Source: Bosea vaviloviae (GTDB lineage Bacteria > Pseudomonadota > Alphaproteobacteria > Rhizobiales > Beijerinckiaceae). From it: DNA of 64,000 nt. The translations under genes and the position numbers were made by a program. Positions 26,484 to 35,054 of the stretch are shown here, piece by piece. The stretch lies in the NCBI RefSeq assembly GCF_001741865.1, contig NZ_CP017147.1:1355001-1419000 (forward strand). Reading direction: 5' to 3'. How positions within the stretch are numbered: position 1 is the first letter of the stretch; each line of letters starts with the position of its first letter. The notes beneath the pieces were generated by a model, which worked only from the letters and a program-made list of their open reading frames with translations, searched no databases and was not told the DNA's origin.

Positions 26484-27982
26484 GGACCGAACTTCAGGTC
26501 GAACAAGGGCAGGCGGGCATCGGGGCGTCCCTTGAAGACGAGGTCCTTGCGCGCCGCATAGAGCGAGTCTTCCTGATAGAGCGTCAGCAGCGGCACATCC
26601 TCGACCATCTTGTCCTGGATCTCCAGCAGCACGGCCTTGCGCTTGTCGGCGTCGACGATCTTGCGGCTCTGGTCGAGCAGCGTATCGAGCGCCGGCATCG
26701 AGACGGTCGAATAGGGCTCACCCGTGCGCAGGATGGCGAAGAGCGCGGCGTCGGCGTCGAGCGTCTGGGTCGAGCCCCAGGCCAGCATGTAGATCGGCGC
26801 CTGCTTGCCGGCCGGAACCTGCTGCGCATAGACCGACCATTCCGGCACTTCGAGCTCGGCCTTGACGCCGATGGCGGCGAATTGCTGCGCGATCGCCTGG
26901 CCGACTTCGGCCGAGGAGATGTAGCGGCGCGGCACCTGCATCTTGATCGAGAAACCGTTGGGATAGCCGGCTTCCGCCAGCAGCGCCTTGGCCTTGGCCG
27001 GATCGAAGGCCGGCGGCTCGATCGCCTTGTAACCGAAATCGGCCGGGCTGGTCTGGCTGCCGGTCGCGGTGCCGAGACCCTTGAGGATCTCCGTGACGAT
27101 GGTCTTGCGGTCGATCGCCAGCGAGAGCGCGCGCCGGACCTTGACGTCGGAGAGCGGCTTCTCGGACGATTTCAGGCCGAGATAGATCGTCAATCCACCA
27201 TTGCGGACCTGCTCGAGATTGAGCTCGGGGCTTGCTTTGACGAGGCTGACGAGTTCGGCCGGCACGCCTTCGATCAACTGCACCTCGCCGGAGACCAGCG
27301 CCGCGATGCGCGCTGTCGCCTCCGGGATCGGCTTCCAGACGACGCGCCCGATCGTCGGCTTGCCGCGCCAGTAATCGGGATTGGCGACCATGACGACGCG
27401 GTCGTCCTGGACGAATTCGCTGACCTTGTAGGGGCCGGTGCCGATCGGCTTGCGGGCGAAGACGTCCTTGCCGACCTCGGCGATGTATTTCGGTGGCACG
27501 ATATAGGCGGGGTAGCGGCTCATCCGCGTCGGCAGCAGCGGGTCGGGGCCGTTGGTGCGCACGCGCACGGTCAGCGAATCCACCACGTCGACGCCGACCA
27601 CGGAACGGACATAGGAAATCGTCGGTGACTTGGCGTCGGGGTCGATCACGCGGTCGAAGGTGAATTTGACGGCGGTCGCGTCGAAGGCCTCGCCATTGTG
27701 GAATTTCACGCCCGGCCGGAGCTTGAACTCCCAGGTCGTGTCGTCGATCGCGGCCCAGGACAGGGCAAGCCCCGGGATCAGCTTCATCTCCGTGTCGCGC
27801 AGGATCAGCGTGTCGAAGACATTGTCGACCAGCGTGCCCGCCTCGCGCAGGAAGCCGGGGTCGAGCGTTGCGGCGGAAGCCGCGCGCCCGATCACGAGCT
27901 CGTTGGGGGCAGCGAGGACGGGCGATGCGGCGGTTGCCGCCAGCAGGCTCAGGCCCAGCACTCCAGATAGGATCCGTCGCAT
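26480..27982 (-). CDS. Peptide-type ABC substrate-binding protein (SBP family 5)
   Basis: A 500-residue family 5 binding protein with a Sec signal (RRILSGVLGLSLLAATAASP, mature start near APNELV). Typical blocks are DTTWEFKLRPGVKFHNGEAF, VVWKPIPEATARIAALVSGE and VRRALSLAIDRKTIV. It is first of a seven-gene minus-strand operon: binding protein, two permeases, M20 hydrolase, PLP desulfhydrase-like enzyme, cyclodeaminase-like enzyme, sulfurtransferase. It is divergent from a GntR regulator across 258 bp holding a perfect palindrome. The ligand is unknown; the enzymes suggest an N-acylated or amide-linked sulfur amino acid. Confidence 0.9.
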   Translation of the reverse strand: MRRILSGVLGLSLLAATAASPVLAAPNELVIGRAASAATLDPGFLREAGTLVDNVFDTLILRDTEMKLIPGLALSWAAIDDTTWEFKLRPGVKFHNGEAFDATAVKFTFDRVIDPDAKSPTISYVRSVVGVDVVDSLTVRVRTNGPDPLLPTRMSRYPAYIVPPKYIAEVGKDVFARKPIGTGPYKVSEFVQDDRVVMVANPDYWRGKPTIGRVVWKPIPEATARIAALVSGEVQLIEGVPAELVSLVKASPELNLEQVRNGGLTIYLGLKSSEKPLSDVKVRRALSLAIDRKTIVTEILKGLGTATGSQTSPADFGYKAIEPPAFDPAKAKALLAEAGYPNGFSIKMQVPRRYISSAEVGQAIAQQFAAIGVKAELEVPEWSVYAQQVPAGKQAPIYMLAWGSTQTLDADAALFAILRTGEPYSTVSMPALDTLLDQSRKIVDADKRKAVLLEIQDKMVEDVPLLTLYQEDSLYAARKDLVFKGRPDARLPLFDLKFGP

Positions 27983-28038
27983 GGCAATCCCCTTGTTTAT
28001 GGCGGCCTTGTCGGCCGCGCCAGAATTCCGTCGCGCTG

Positions 28039-28052
28039 CAGAATATATTCTG
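28039..28052. promoter_or_regulatory. Perfect 14-bp palindrome, candidate GntR/FCD operator
   Basis: CAGAATATATTCTG is fully self-complementary and strikingly AT-rich for this DNA. It lies in the divergent gap, 57 bp upstream of the minus-strand binding-protein start and 189 bp upstream of the GntR gene. Position and symmetry make it a good operator candidate for that regulator; binding is inferred. Confidence 0.5.
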
Positions 28053-28240
28053 TAACATTGGCTGCAAGAGATATTGCGTCTGAATTTGCGGCAGGCGGGA
28101 GAATGTTTGATGGGCAGATTTGCCGTGTTCTGGCAGGCCGTGACGGAGGCTCCGCGCTGCGCGATCGGGCGTTGCAGCCAGCCATTGCCAATCACGAAGC
28201 GCCGCGACATCTTCCGCGCTTCCGCCGACGGAGCCGCTTC

Positions 28241-28963
28241 GTGAGCCTTGACCAATTGCCGATCGCGCCCAAGGGCGGCCTGACCGGGCATGTCGAAAGA
28301 ACGCTCAAGCAGGCGCTGATGGAAGGCAGCCTGAAGCCCGGCGAAAGGCTGGTCGCGCGCGATCTCGCCGCACGGCTCGGCACCAGCCCTACCCCGGTCC
28401 GCGAGGCGCTGCTGAAGCTCGTCGCCAGCGGCGCGCTGGAGATGGCGCCGGCGCAGTCCTTCACCGTGCCGGCTCTTTCGCTCGAGGGCTATCGCGAGAT
28501 CATCGACATCCGCATGGTGGTCGAGAGCCTCGCGGTCGAGAGGGCGACGCCATTGCTGACCGAGCAGGATCTCATCGTCCTGCGCGCGATCAACGAGCGC
28601 TTCAAGGATGCCAGGGCGCGCAACGCGGCGCGCGAGGCGCTGCATGAGAACAAGGAATTCCGCTTGATGCTCTATGAGCGCGCGGCGATGCCGGCGCTCT
28701 ATGCGGTGATCGAATCGCTCTGGCTCAAGATCGGCCCGAGCCTGAACTATCTCTTCCCGGTGGATTCCACCCGGCTGGGCGAGCCGCACAACCACGACCT
28801 GCTGCTGGAGGCGCTGGCCCGGCGCGATACCGAAAAGGCGGTCAGGCTGATCCGCAAGGCGATCGAGGACGGCGCGGCGGTGATCGGCGAACATTTCGCC
28901 GAGGATGAAGCGGAGCGCTCGATCGCGTCGCAGGCGGCTCCCGGCCGGACGCGGACGGGCTGA
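28241..28963 (+). CDS. GntR-family regulator, FCD (FadR) subfamily
   Basis: A 240-residue regulator with an N-terminal winged helix-turn-helix (about 12-75; KPGERLVARDLAARLGTSPT, PVREALLKL) and an all-helical FCD ligand domain (about 85-215; DIRMVVESLAVERA, ENKEFRLMLYERA). GTG 28241 is chosen because it gives normal family length. An in-frame ATG at 28058 would add 61 residues without domain similarity and would include the region near the palindrome. It is divergent from the sulfur/peptide operon and probably controls it. FCD regulators usually sense carboxylic or amino acids. Confidence 0.85.
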   Translation: MSLDQLPIAPKGGLTGHVERTLKQALMEGSLKPGERLVARDLAARLGTSPTPVREALLKLVASGALEMAPAQSFTVPALSLEGYREIIDIRMVVESLAVERATPLLTEQDLIVLRAINERFKDARARNAAREALHENKEFRLMLYERAAMPALYAVIESLWLKIGPSLNYLFPVDSTRLGEPHNHDLLLEALARRDTEKAVRLIRKAIEDGAAVIGEHFAEDEAERSIASQAAPGRTRTG

Positions 28964-28985
28964 GCCGCCGTCGCCCCAGAGGGTT

Positions 28986-30800
28986 CTACACCGCCTGCCT
29001 GACGAAATGGCCGGGCGCGACCTCGACCAGCGCCTGCGCCGGCGCATGCCAGTCGAGCGTGCGGATCGGGCTCGGAATCTCGTCGATCGCGAGTTCACGG
29101 CGCAGGGATCGCCGCGCCGGATCAGGCACCGGCACCGCCGAGAGCAGCTTGCGCGTATAGGGATGGCGCGGGTTGGCGAAGACGGCCTCGCGCGTGCCGA
29201 GTTCGACGATCTCGCCGAGATACATCACCGCGACGCGATGGCTCACCCGTTCGACCACCGCCATGTCATGCGAGATGAAGAGATAGGCGAGGCCGAACTC
29301 GGCCTGCAGGTCGAGCATCAGGTTGAGCACCTGCGCCTTGACGGAGACGTCGAGCGCCGAGACCGCCTCATCCGCCACGACCAGCTTGGGCGAGAGCGCG
29401 AGCGCCCGCGCGATGGCGAGGCGCTGGCGCTGCCCGCCCGAGAATTCATGCGGGAAGCGCGTGCCCATGGCGGGCGAGAGACCGACGCGGCGCATCAATT
29501 CCGCCACGCGCTCCCTGGCCTCCGCGCCCCTGGCGAGACCATGGACGACGATCGGCTCGGCGATGGCCGCACCCACGCTCTTGCGCGGGTTCAGGCTGGC
29601 GAAGGGATCCTGGAAGATCATCTGCATGTCGCGGCGGACATTGAGCAGGTCGGCCTTGCCGAAACCGGTCACGTCGCGGCCCTCAAAGCGCACCGTGCCG
29701 GCTGTGGGCTCGATCAAGCGCAGGATCGAGCGCCCGGTCGTCGATTTGCCGCAGCCGGATTCGCCGACCAGCGCCAGCGTCTCGCCGCGCTGCAGCGTGA
29801 AGGAGACGTTCTCGACCGCATGGACCCGGCCGCGCAAACGCCCGAGCAGGCCGCCACGAATTCCGAAGCGCGTCGTCAGGCCGGAGACCTCCAGCAGCGG
29901 CGTCTCTTCGGCCTTGACGGTATCTGCCGCCTCGACCGGCTTGCCGCGGACCTCGCCATTATCGGGGTCGATATGGGGGAAGCGCAGCGGCCTGCCATGC
30001 CCTTCCATGTCGCCGAGCCTGGGCACGGCGGCGAGCAGCGCCTTGGTGTAGCCATGCACCGGCGTGTTGAAGACCTGGGGAGCGGGCGCATCCTCGAGCT
30101 TGCGCCCCTTCCACATCACCACGACGCGGTCGGCGATCTCGGCGACGACGCCCATGTCATGGGTGATGAAGAGGACCGACATGCCCTCCTCGTCCTGCAG
30201 CGTCTTGATCAGTTCGAGGATCTGCGCCTGGATCGTGACGTCGAGCGCGGTCGTCGGCTCGTCGGCGATCAGGAGCTTCGGCTTGCAGGCGAGCGCGGTC
30301 GCAATCATCACGCGCTGGCGCATGCCGCCGGACAGCTGGTGCGGATAGTTGCCGAAGCGCGTTTTCGCCGACGGGATGCGCACCTTCTCCAGCATGCGCA
30401 GCGCCTCGGCCTCGGCTGCAGCCTTGTCGAGCCCGCGATGATAGCGCAGCGCCTCGCAGATCTGGTAGCCGACGGTCAGCACGGGATTCAGGCTGGTCAT
30501 CGGTTCCTGGAAGATCATCGCGATGTCGTTGCCGCGGACCTTGCGCATCTCATCCTCGGAGAGCGCCAGCAGATCGCGGCCGTCGAGAGCGATCCTGCCC
30601 TGGATGCGGCCGCTGGTCTCCGACACCAGCCGCATGATCGAGAGCGCAGTCACCGACTTGCCCGAGCCGGATTCGCCGACGATCGCGACGGTTTCCCCGG
30701 GCGCGACATCGAAGCTCAGATCTTCGATCGCCCAGCGCCATTGCCCGCCGACGCGGAAGGCCGTTTGCAGATTCTGGACGGAGAGAACGGGGCCGCTCAT
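28986..30800 (-). CDS. Peptide-type ABC importer ATPase, fused DppD-DppF
   Basis: A 604-residue protein with two NBDs. The first has Walker A GESGSGKS, signature SGGMRQR and Walker [13 protein letters not shown], followed by [11 protein letters not shown]. The second has [15 protein letters not shown] and [12 protein letters not shown], then [11 protein letters not shown]. Each NBD has the oligopeptide-type C-terminal extension. ATG 30800 overlaps the upstream permease stop by 4 bp (ATGA). It is the last gene of the minus-strand operon that starts with the Rid-family gene near 36.65 kb, and it completes the importer of binding protein and two permeases. Confidence 0.92.
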   Translation of the reverse strand: MSGPVLSVQNLQTAFRVGGQWRWAIEDLSFDVAPGETVAIVGESGSGKSVTALSIMRLVSETSGRIQGRIALDGRDLLALSEDEMRKVRGNDIAMIFQEPMTSLNPVLTVGYQICEALRYHRGLDKAAAEAEALRMLEKVRIPSAKTRFGNYPHQLSGGMRQRVMIATALACKPKLLIADEPTTALDVTIQAQILELIKTLQDEEGMSVLFITHDMGVVAEIADRVVVMWKGRKLEDAPAPQVFNTPVHGYTKALLAAVPRLGDMEGHGRPLRFPHIDPDNGEVRGKPVEAADTVKAEETPLLEVSGLTTRFGIRGGLLGRLRGRVHAVENVSFTLQRGETLALVGESGCGKSTTGRSILRLIEPTAGTVRFEGRDVTGFGKADLLNVRRDMQMIFQDPFASLNPRKSVGAAIAEPIVVHGLARGAEARERVAELMRRVGLSPAMGTRFPHEFSGGQRQRLAIARALALSPKLVVADEAVSALDVSVKAQVLNLMLDLQAEFGLAYLFISHDMAVVERVSHRVAVMYLGEIVELGTREAVFANPRHPYTRKLLSAVPVPDPARRSLRRELAIDEIPSPIRTLDWHAPAQALVEVAPGHFVRQAV

Positions 30801-31687
30801 CGTTCGCCCTTCAGCTTGGGGTCGATGGCGTCGCGCAGACCGTCGCCGAGGATGTTGAGGGCGAAGACGATGATCAGGATGGCGAGGCTTGGCGCCAGCA
30901 CCAGCCAGTAGCTGTCGAGGATATTCTCGAAGCCCTCGCGGATCATGCCGCCCCAGGTCGCGATCGGCGGCTTGACGCCAAGCCCGATGAAGGCGAGCGA
31001 GGCCTCGGTGCGGATCGCGCTGGCGAGCCAGAGTGAGCCCATCACCAGGATCTCGGGGAAGATGTTGGGCAGGATATGGCGCGCCATGATGCGTGCATCG
31101 GAGAAGGCCAGCGCCCGGCCGGCCTCGATGAAGTCGCGTTCCTTGACCGTGATCGTCGGGGCGCGCGCGATACGGGCGAAGGAGGGGATCGAGGTCAGCG
31201 CGATCGCGATGGTGATATTCTCCATCGAGGGGCCGAGCATGGCGACCAGGATCAGGCCGAGGATGAGCGAGGGGAAGGCGAGCAGGATATCCATCGTCTG
31301 CATCACGACGACATCGAACTTCCCGCCATACCAGCCGGCCAGGATGCCGATCAGCGACCCCAGAACCAGCGCGATCACGGTCGAGGCAACGCCGATGACG
31401 AGCGAGATCCGCGCGCCGTAGAGCAGCCGCGAAAGGATGTCGCGGCCGAAATAATCGGTGCCGAGATAGTAGTTCTCATGCGGCGGCTGCAGCCGCGACA
31501 GGATGTTTTGCTCCAGCGGGTCGTGCGGAGCGATGATGGGCGCGAGCACCGCGGCCAGGATCACCGCGACGACGATGACGAGGCCGACCCAGGAGGTCTT
31601 GTTGGCGTTGAAAGCACCGATGGTGGCGGCGAGCCAGCGCAGCCGCGGAGGGGCGGCCTGACCGGCGTCGTGGACGGAGGTGCTCAT
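30797..31687 (-). CDS. Peptide-type ABC importer permease, DppC-like
   Basis: A 296-residue DppC-class permease with an N-terminal helix ([20 protein letters not shown]), the class motif [19 protein letters not shown] and the ATPase-contact loop [20 protein letters not shown], where Gly replaces one Ala of the usual EAA motif. The C-terminus is [20 protein letters not shown]. It overlaps the fused ATPase gene by 4 bp and follows the DppB-like gene by 13 bp. Confidence 0.92.
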   Translation of the reverse strand: MSTSVHDAGQAAPPRLRWLAATIGAFNANKTSWVGLVIVVAVILAAVLAPIIAPHDPLEQNILSRLQPPHENYYLGTDYFGRDILSRLLYGARISLVIGVASTVIALVLGSLIGILAGWYGGKFDVVVMQTMDILLAFPSLILGLILVAMLGPSMENITIAIALTSIPSFARIARAPTITVKERDFIEAGRALAFSDARIMARHILPNIFPEILVMGSLWLASAIRTEASLAFIGLGVKPPIATWGGMIREGFENILDSYWLVLAPSLAILIIVFALNILGDGLRDAIDPKLKGER

Positions 31688-31700
31688 GATAGCTTCACTT

Positions 31701-32639
31701 TCATGACAGCTTCACCCTTGGGTCCACCAGCGCATAGGTCAGGTCGGTGGCGATGTTCACCAGCACGACGATCAGCGTGTAGATCACCATCATGCCCTGC
31801 AGCATGGTGTAGTCGCGCTGGTTCAGCGCGCCGACGATGAGCTTGCCCAGGCCCGGCCGGTTGAAGACGATCTCGGTCAACACCGAATTGCCGATCAGGA
31901 TGCCGAGATACAGGCCGACGATGGTGATGACCGGGATCAGCGCGTTGCTGAGCGCATGCCGCCAGACGACGACGCGCCAGGGGACGCCCTTGGCCCGGGC
32001 GCTGCGGACATAATCCTCCTGCATCACCTCGAGCATGGCCGAGCGCGCGACGCGGGTGATGTAGGCCGCCATGATCAATCCGAGATTGAGCGCGGGCAGC
32101 GCCATCGACTGGAACCAGGCGGATGCCGAGCCGGAGCGGGCGCTGATCACCGGGAACCAGCGCAGCATGATCGCAAACAGGATCAGCAGGATGATGGCCG
32201 AGACGAAGGGTGGGAAGGACAAGCCCAGGAGCGAGGCGATGCGCGTCACATAATCGGGCATGCGGTTGCGGTTGATCGCGGCCCAGACGCCAAGCGGCAC
32301 GCCGATGGCGACGCCGATCAGCATCGAGACCACGGTCAGCTCCAGCGTCCAGGGCAGGACAGCGAGGATTTCCTGGATCACCGGCCGGCCGGTGACGAGC
32401 GAGACGCCCCAGTCGCCCCGGATCGCACCGCTGAGGAAGGTCCAGTATTGCTCGATGAGAGGTGCATCGAGGCCGAGCCGGGTGCGCATCGCCGCGATCG
32501 CGGTGGCGTCGGCCTGGTCGCCGAGGATGACCTGCGCCGGGTCGCCGGGCACGATCCGCACCACGACGAAGACGAGGGAAAGCACGGCCCAGAGCGTGAC
32601 GACCGCAAAGCCGAGCCGTTTGACGAGAAAGGCGCCCAT
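31701..32639 (-). CDS. Peptide-type ABC importer permease, DppB-like
   Basis: A 312-residue DppB-class permease. It opens with FLVKRLGFAVVTLWAVLSLV and the loop IVPGDPAQVILGDQ, has the ATPase-contact loop EDYVRSARAKGVPWRVVVWR, and ends TYALVDPRVKLS. It lies 54 bp downstream of the binding-protein gene; that gap contains an 11-bp-stem hairpin likely to lower permease relative to binding-protein expression. Confidence 0.92.
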   Translation of the reverse strand: MGAFLVKRLGFAVVTLWAVLSLVFVVVRIVPGDPAQVILGDQADATAIAAMRTRLGLDAPLIEQYWTFLSGAIRGDWGVSLVTGRPVIQEILAVLPWTLELTVVSMLIGVAIGVPLGVWAAINRNRMPDYVTRIASLLGLSFPPFVSAIILLILFAIMLRWFPVISARSGSASAWFQSMALPALNLGLIMAAYITRVARSAMLEVMQEDYVRSARAKGVPWRVVVWRHALSNALIPVITIVGLYLGILIGNSVLTEIVFNRPGLGKLIVGALNQRDYTMLQGMMVIYTLIVVLVNIATDLTYALVDPRVKLS

Positions 32640-32662
32640 GATGCCGCTGTCAGCAGGAGAAA

Positions 32663-32686
32663 AGGAGCGGCCGAACGGCCGCTCCT
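32663..32686 (-). promoter_or_regulatory. Intra-operon hairpin between binding-protein and permease genes
   Basis: Perfect 11-bp stem AGGAGCGGCCG / CGGCCGCTCCT with a 2-nt centre, 8 bp after the binding-protein stop and 23 bp before the permease start. Such hairpins commonly stabilise the upstream binding-protein mRNA or partly terminate transcription; which applies here cannot be read from sequence. Confidence 0.6.
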
Positions 32687-32693
32687 CAAGGGA

Positions 32694-34247
32694 TCACTTG
32701 GTGAAGCGCGTCGTCTCGAGCACCGGCGGGCCGAGATTGAGCGAGGCCTTGAGGTCGTAGCCGAGGTCGAGGCTGTCCTTATAGGCCCAGAGCTGCATCA
32801 TCTCGTTGACCGGGATCGCGCAGACCTCCTTGATGATCTTCTCCTGCGCCGTCTTCCAGAGCGCGAGCTGCTTGGCCTTGTCGGTTTCCGAGCGGGCCGC
32901 ATCGATCTCGGCATCAGCGACCTTGCAGTGCGAGAAGTTCGTCACCGCCGTCGGCGTCTTCACGATCGCGCGCGAATGGAAGAACTGCGAGAGATAGACA
33001 TCCGCGATGGGGAAGCGCGCCGCCTGGAAATGCACCACCTGCGACAGGTCCTGCCGGATCTGCTGGTGGAAGGTCGCGTGCTCCACCGGCTGGATCTCCA
33101 GCGTGATGCCGGCCCGCTTCAACAGCGCCTGCGTCGCCTCGGTGAAGCTCAGCATCGAGGGCAGCGTCGTGTTGATCGCCTTGATCGTGACGCCGTTCGG
33201 GAAACCGGCCTCGGCCAGCAGGGCCTTCGACTTGGCGAGATCGAAGGGGTAGAGCGGCGCCTTCTCGTCGGTGCCGAGATAGCCCGACGGCACCACCGAA
33301 ACGGCCGGGCGCGAGATGTTCTTGCCGCGGAACTGCCAGATCGCGTTGCGGTCGACCGCATAGGCGATGGCTTGGCGGACCTTGAGGTTGTCGAGCGGCG
33401 GCTGGCTCATATTGAGATGCAGCATCGACATCTCGGCCGGGCCCATGGCGACGACCTTGACACCGGGCAGCGCGTTCATGCGGTCGACCCAGGCCTGCTC
33501 CTGCCGGCCGAGCATCATGTCGATCTCGCCGGACTGGAAGGCGAGATCGCGCGAGGAATCGGACGGGATGAAGCGGTAGAGAATCTCGGTCAGCTTCGGC
33601 TTGCCGCGGAAATAGTTCGGGTTGGCGACGAGCTTGGCGTATTGCTGCGGCACATATTCCTGGAACATGAACGGGCCGGTGCCGACAGGCTTCTTGGCGA
33701 AGCCTTCCTTGCCCAGCTCCTCGGCGGCCTTCTTACAGACCATGTTGCCGCCATGGTAATTCATGACGATGCCGAGCAGGCTCGGAATGGCCTGCTTCAG
33801 CGTGATCTTGACGGTGTATTTGTCCGGCGCCTCGACCTTGTCGAAGGCGGCGTAGTCGGAGGAGAAGGCCGAGGTTTCCTTGCTGGCGGCGCGGGCCAGC
33901 GAATAGACGGCGTCCTCCGAGGTGAACTCGCCATAGCCGTGATGGCACTGCACGCCCTGGCGCAGCTTGAAGGTCCATTCCTTGCTGTCGGTCGAGGAGG
34001 TCCAGCTCTCGGCCAGGTCAGGCTCCATGAATTCCGGCGAGAGCTCACCGGGCTTGATCCGGACCAGGCCGTTGAACATCCATTGCAGCATCGCCTTGCC
34101 GGGCGTGCCGGAGTTCAGATGCGGATCGAGCACGCCTGCGTCGGTGCTTTGCATGCCGACGGTCAGCACCGTCTTCTGAGCCAGTGCGGGCGAGCCCAAC
34201 AGGGCCCCCGCAAGCGCGGCGGCGATCGTCAATCCGGTTTTTTTCAT
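32694..34247 (-). CDS. Peptide-type ABC substrate-binding protein (SBP family 5)
   Basis: A 517-residue family 5 binding protein. The Sec signal is KKTGLTIAAALAGALLGSPA with a mature start near QKTVLTVG. Family blocks are EWTFKLRQGVQCHHGYGEFT, VKITLKQAIPSLLGIVMNYH and VRQAIAYAVDRNAIWQF. It is followed by two permeases and a fused ATPase, and preceded by SDR, FAD oxidoreductase and Rid-family genes on the same strand. The enzymes upstream suggest a ligand with an oxidisable amine. An 82-bp gap with a 9-bp hairpin (34280-34303) separates it from the SDR gene. Confidence 0.9.
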   Translation of the reverse strand: MKKTGLTIAAALAGALLGSPALAQKTVLTVGMQSTDAGVLDPHLNSGTPGKAMLQWMFNGLVRIKPGELSPEFMEPDLAESWTSSTDSKEWTFKLRQGVQCHHGYGEFTSEDAVYSLARAASKETSAFSSDYAAFDKVEAPDKYTVKITLKQAIPSLLGIVMNYHGGNMVCKKAAEELGKEGFAKKPVGTGPFMFQEYVPQQYAKLVANPNYFRGKPKLTEILYRFIPSDSSRDLAFQSGEIDMMLGRQEQAWVDRMNALPGVKVVAMGPAEMSMLHLNMSQPPLDNLKVRQAIAYAVDRNAIWQFRGKNISRPAVSVVPSGYLGTDEKAPLYPFDLAKSKALLAEAGFPNGVTIKAINTTLPSMLSFTEATQALLKRAGITLEIQPVEHATFHQQIRQDLSQVVHFQAARFPIADVYLSQFFHSRAIVKTPTAVTNFSHCKVADAEIDAARSETDKAKQLALWKTAQEKIIKEVCAIPVNEMMQLWAYKDSLDLGYDLKASLNLGPPVLETTRFTK

Positions 34248-34279
34248 CGTTGTTCCCCTGCCTTTTTTGAAGTCTCGAT

Positions 34280-34303
34280 GAGCCCGGCAGTCGCGCCGGG
34301 CTC
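34280..34303. promoter_or_regulatory. Hairpin in the SDR to binding-protein gap
   Basis: Perfect 9-bp stem GAGCCCGGC / GCCGGGCTC with a 6-nt loop. It lies between the SDR stop and the binding-protein start on the minus strand. It is a candidate processing or attenuation point separating enzyme genes from transporter genes. Confidence 0.4.
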
Positions 34304-34329
34304 CGTCCGCAATTGTCAGGCCAAATCCG

Positions 34330-35043
34330 TCAGAGCGTGTCCTCCAGCCGGCAATTCACCAGCAGCTCCGCGACTGACGCATTGTTAGGCAGAGAGAGGA
34401 CAGTAGCAACCAATCGCGCGAGGTCGTCCGGCTGCGTCATCTCCTGGCGGTTCATCGCATTGCTCGCGGCTGTCATGTCTGTGGGCACGAAGGAGGGGCA
34501 CAAAGCTGTCGCCCGCACGCCCTTGTCCCAGGAGATCCGGCGCGCCGCATGGGTCAGCGCCACCATCGCATGCTTGGTCATGTTGTAGGCGACGGCGTCG
34601 TTGCGCACGCGCTTGCCCGACATCGAGGCGATGTTGACGATGCGCCCGGCCCCGCTCGCCTCCAGATGCGGCAGTGCGCAATGGATCAGGCTGAGCGGCC
34701 CCTTGCAGTTCACGGCCCAGATCGCGTCGAGCACGGCCTCGTCGGGCGCGCGCAAGGTGATGGCGCTGTGCATGCCGGCATTGTTGACGAGCCCGTCGAT
34801 CCGGCCGAAGCGCGCAATCGCCGCATCCGTCCAGGCCCGATGCGTCGCCCAATCCTGCGCGTCATAGCGCGCGATATGGATGCGGGTTTCGTCCCAGCCG
34901 GCGCTCATCGCCTTGAGAGAGGCAAGGTCGCGTCCACCCAGGCTCAAGGCATAGCCTTGCTCGTAGAGCGCCTGCGCGACGGCGCGGCCGATGCCGCGAT
35001 TGGCGCCGGAGATCAGGATCACGCGTTCGGCGGGGGCAAGCAT
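34330..35043 (-). CDS. Short-chain dehydrogenase/reductase
   Basis: A 237-residue classical SDR. The cofactor motif is SGANRGIG (near residues 12-19), with NNAG intact, the catalytic serine in IASMSGKR and the catalytic YNMTK. ATG 35043 is supported by an AGAGGA ribosome site 7 bp upstream; a TTG two codons earlier is an alternative. It lies 11 bp after the FAD oxidoreductase gene and before the importer genes. It probably oxidises or reduces a hydroxyl/keto group of the imported compound or its breakdown product; the substrate is unknown. Cytoplasmic, no signal peptide. Confidence 0.85.
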   Translation of the reverse strand: MLAPAERVILISGANRGIGRAVAQALYEQGYALSLGGRDLASLKAMSAGWDETRIHIARYDAQDWATHRAWTDAAIARFGRIDGLVNNAGMHSAITLRAPDEAVLDAIWAVNCKGPLSLIHCALPHLEASGAGRIVNIASMSGKRVRNDAVAYNMTKHAMVALTHAARRISWDKGVRATALCPSFVPTDMTAASNAMNRQEMTQPDDLARLVATVLSLPNNASVAELLVNCRLEDTL

Positions 35044-35054
35044 CGACAAGTCCT

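Noticed and set aside
24840..26561. A 573-codon open frame opposite two permeases
   Set aside because: Its product is full of His, Gln and Asp repeats and has no hydrophobic core or known motif. It is antisense to clear permease genes.
28905..30911. A 668-codon open frame opposite the fused ATPase gene
   Set aside because: The opposite strand encodes an ATPase with all Walker and signature motifs. The plus-strand reading is a GC-driven shadow.
31956..34388. An 810-codon open frame on the plus strand opposite the importer genes
   Set aside because: It runs antisense to two well-supported genes (permease and binding protein). Its product is rich in Arg, His, Asp and Glu without any family motif, as expected for the complement of high-GC genes.
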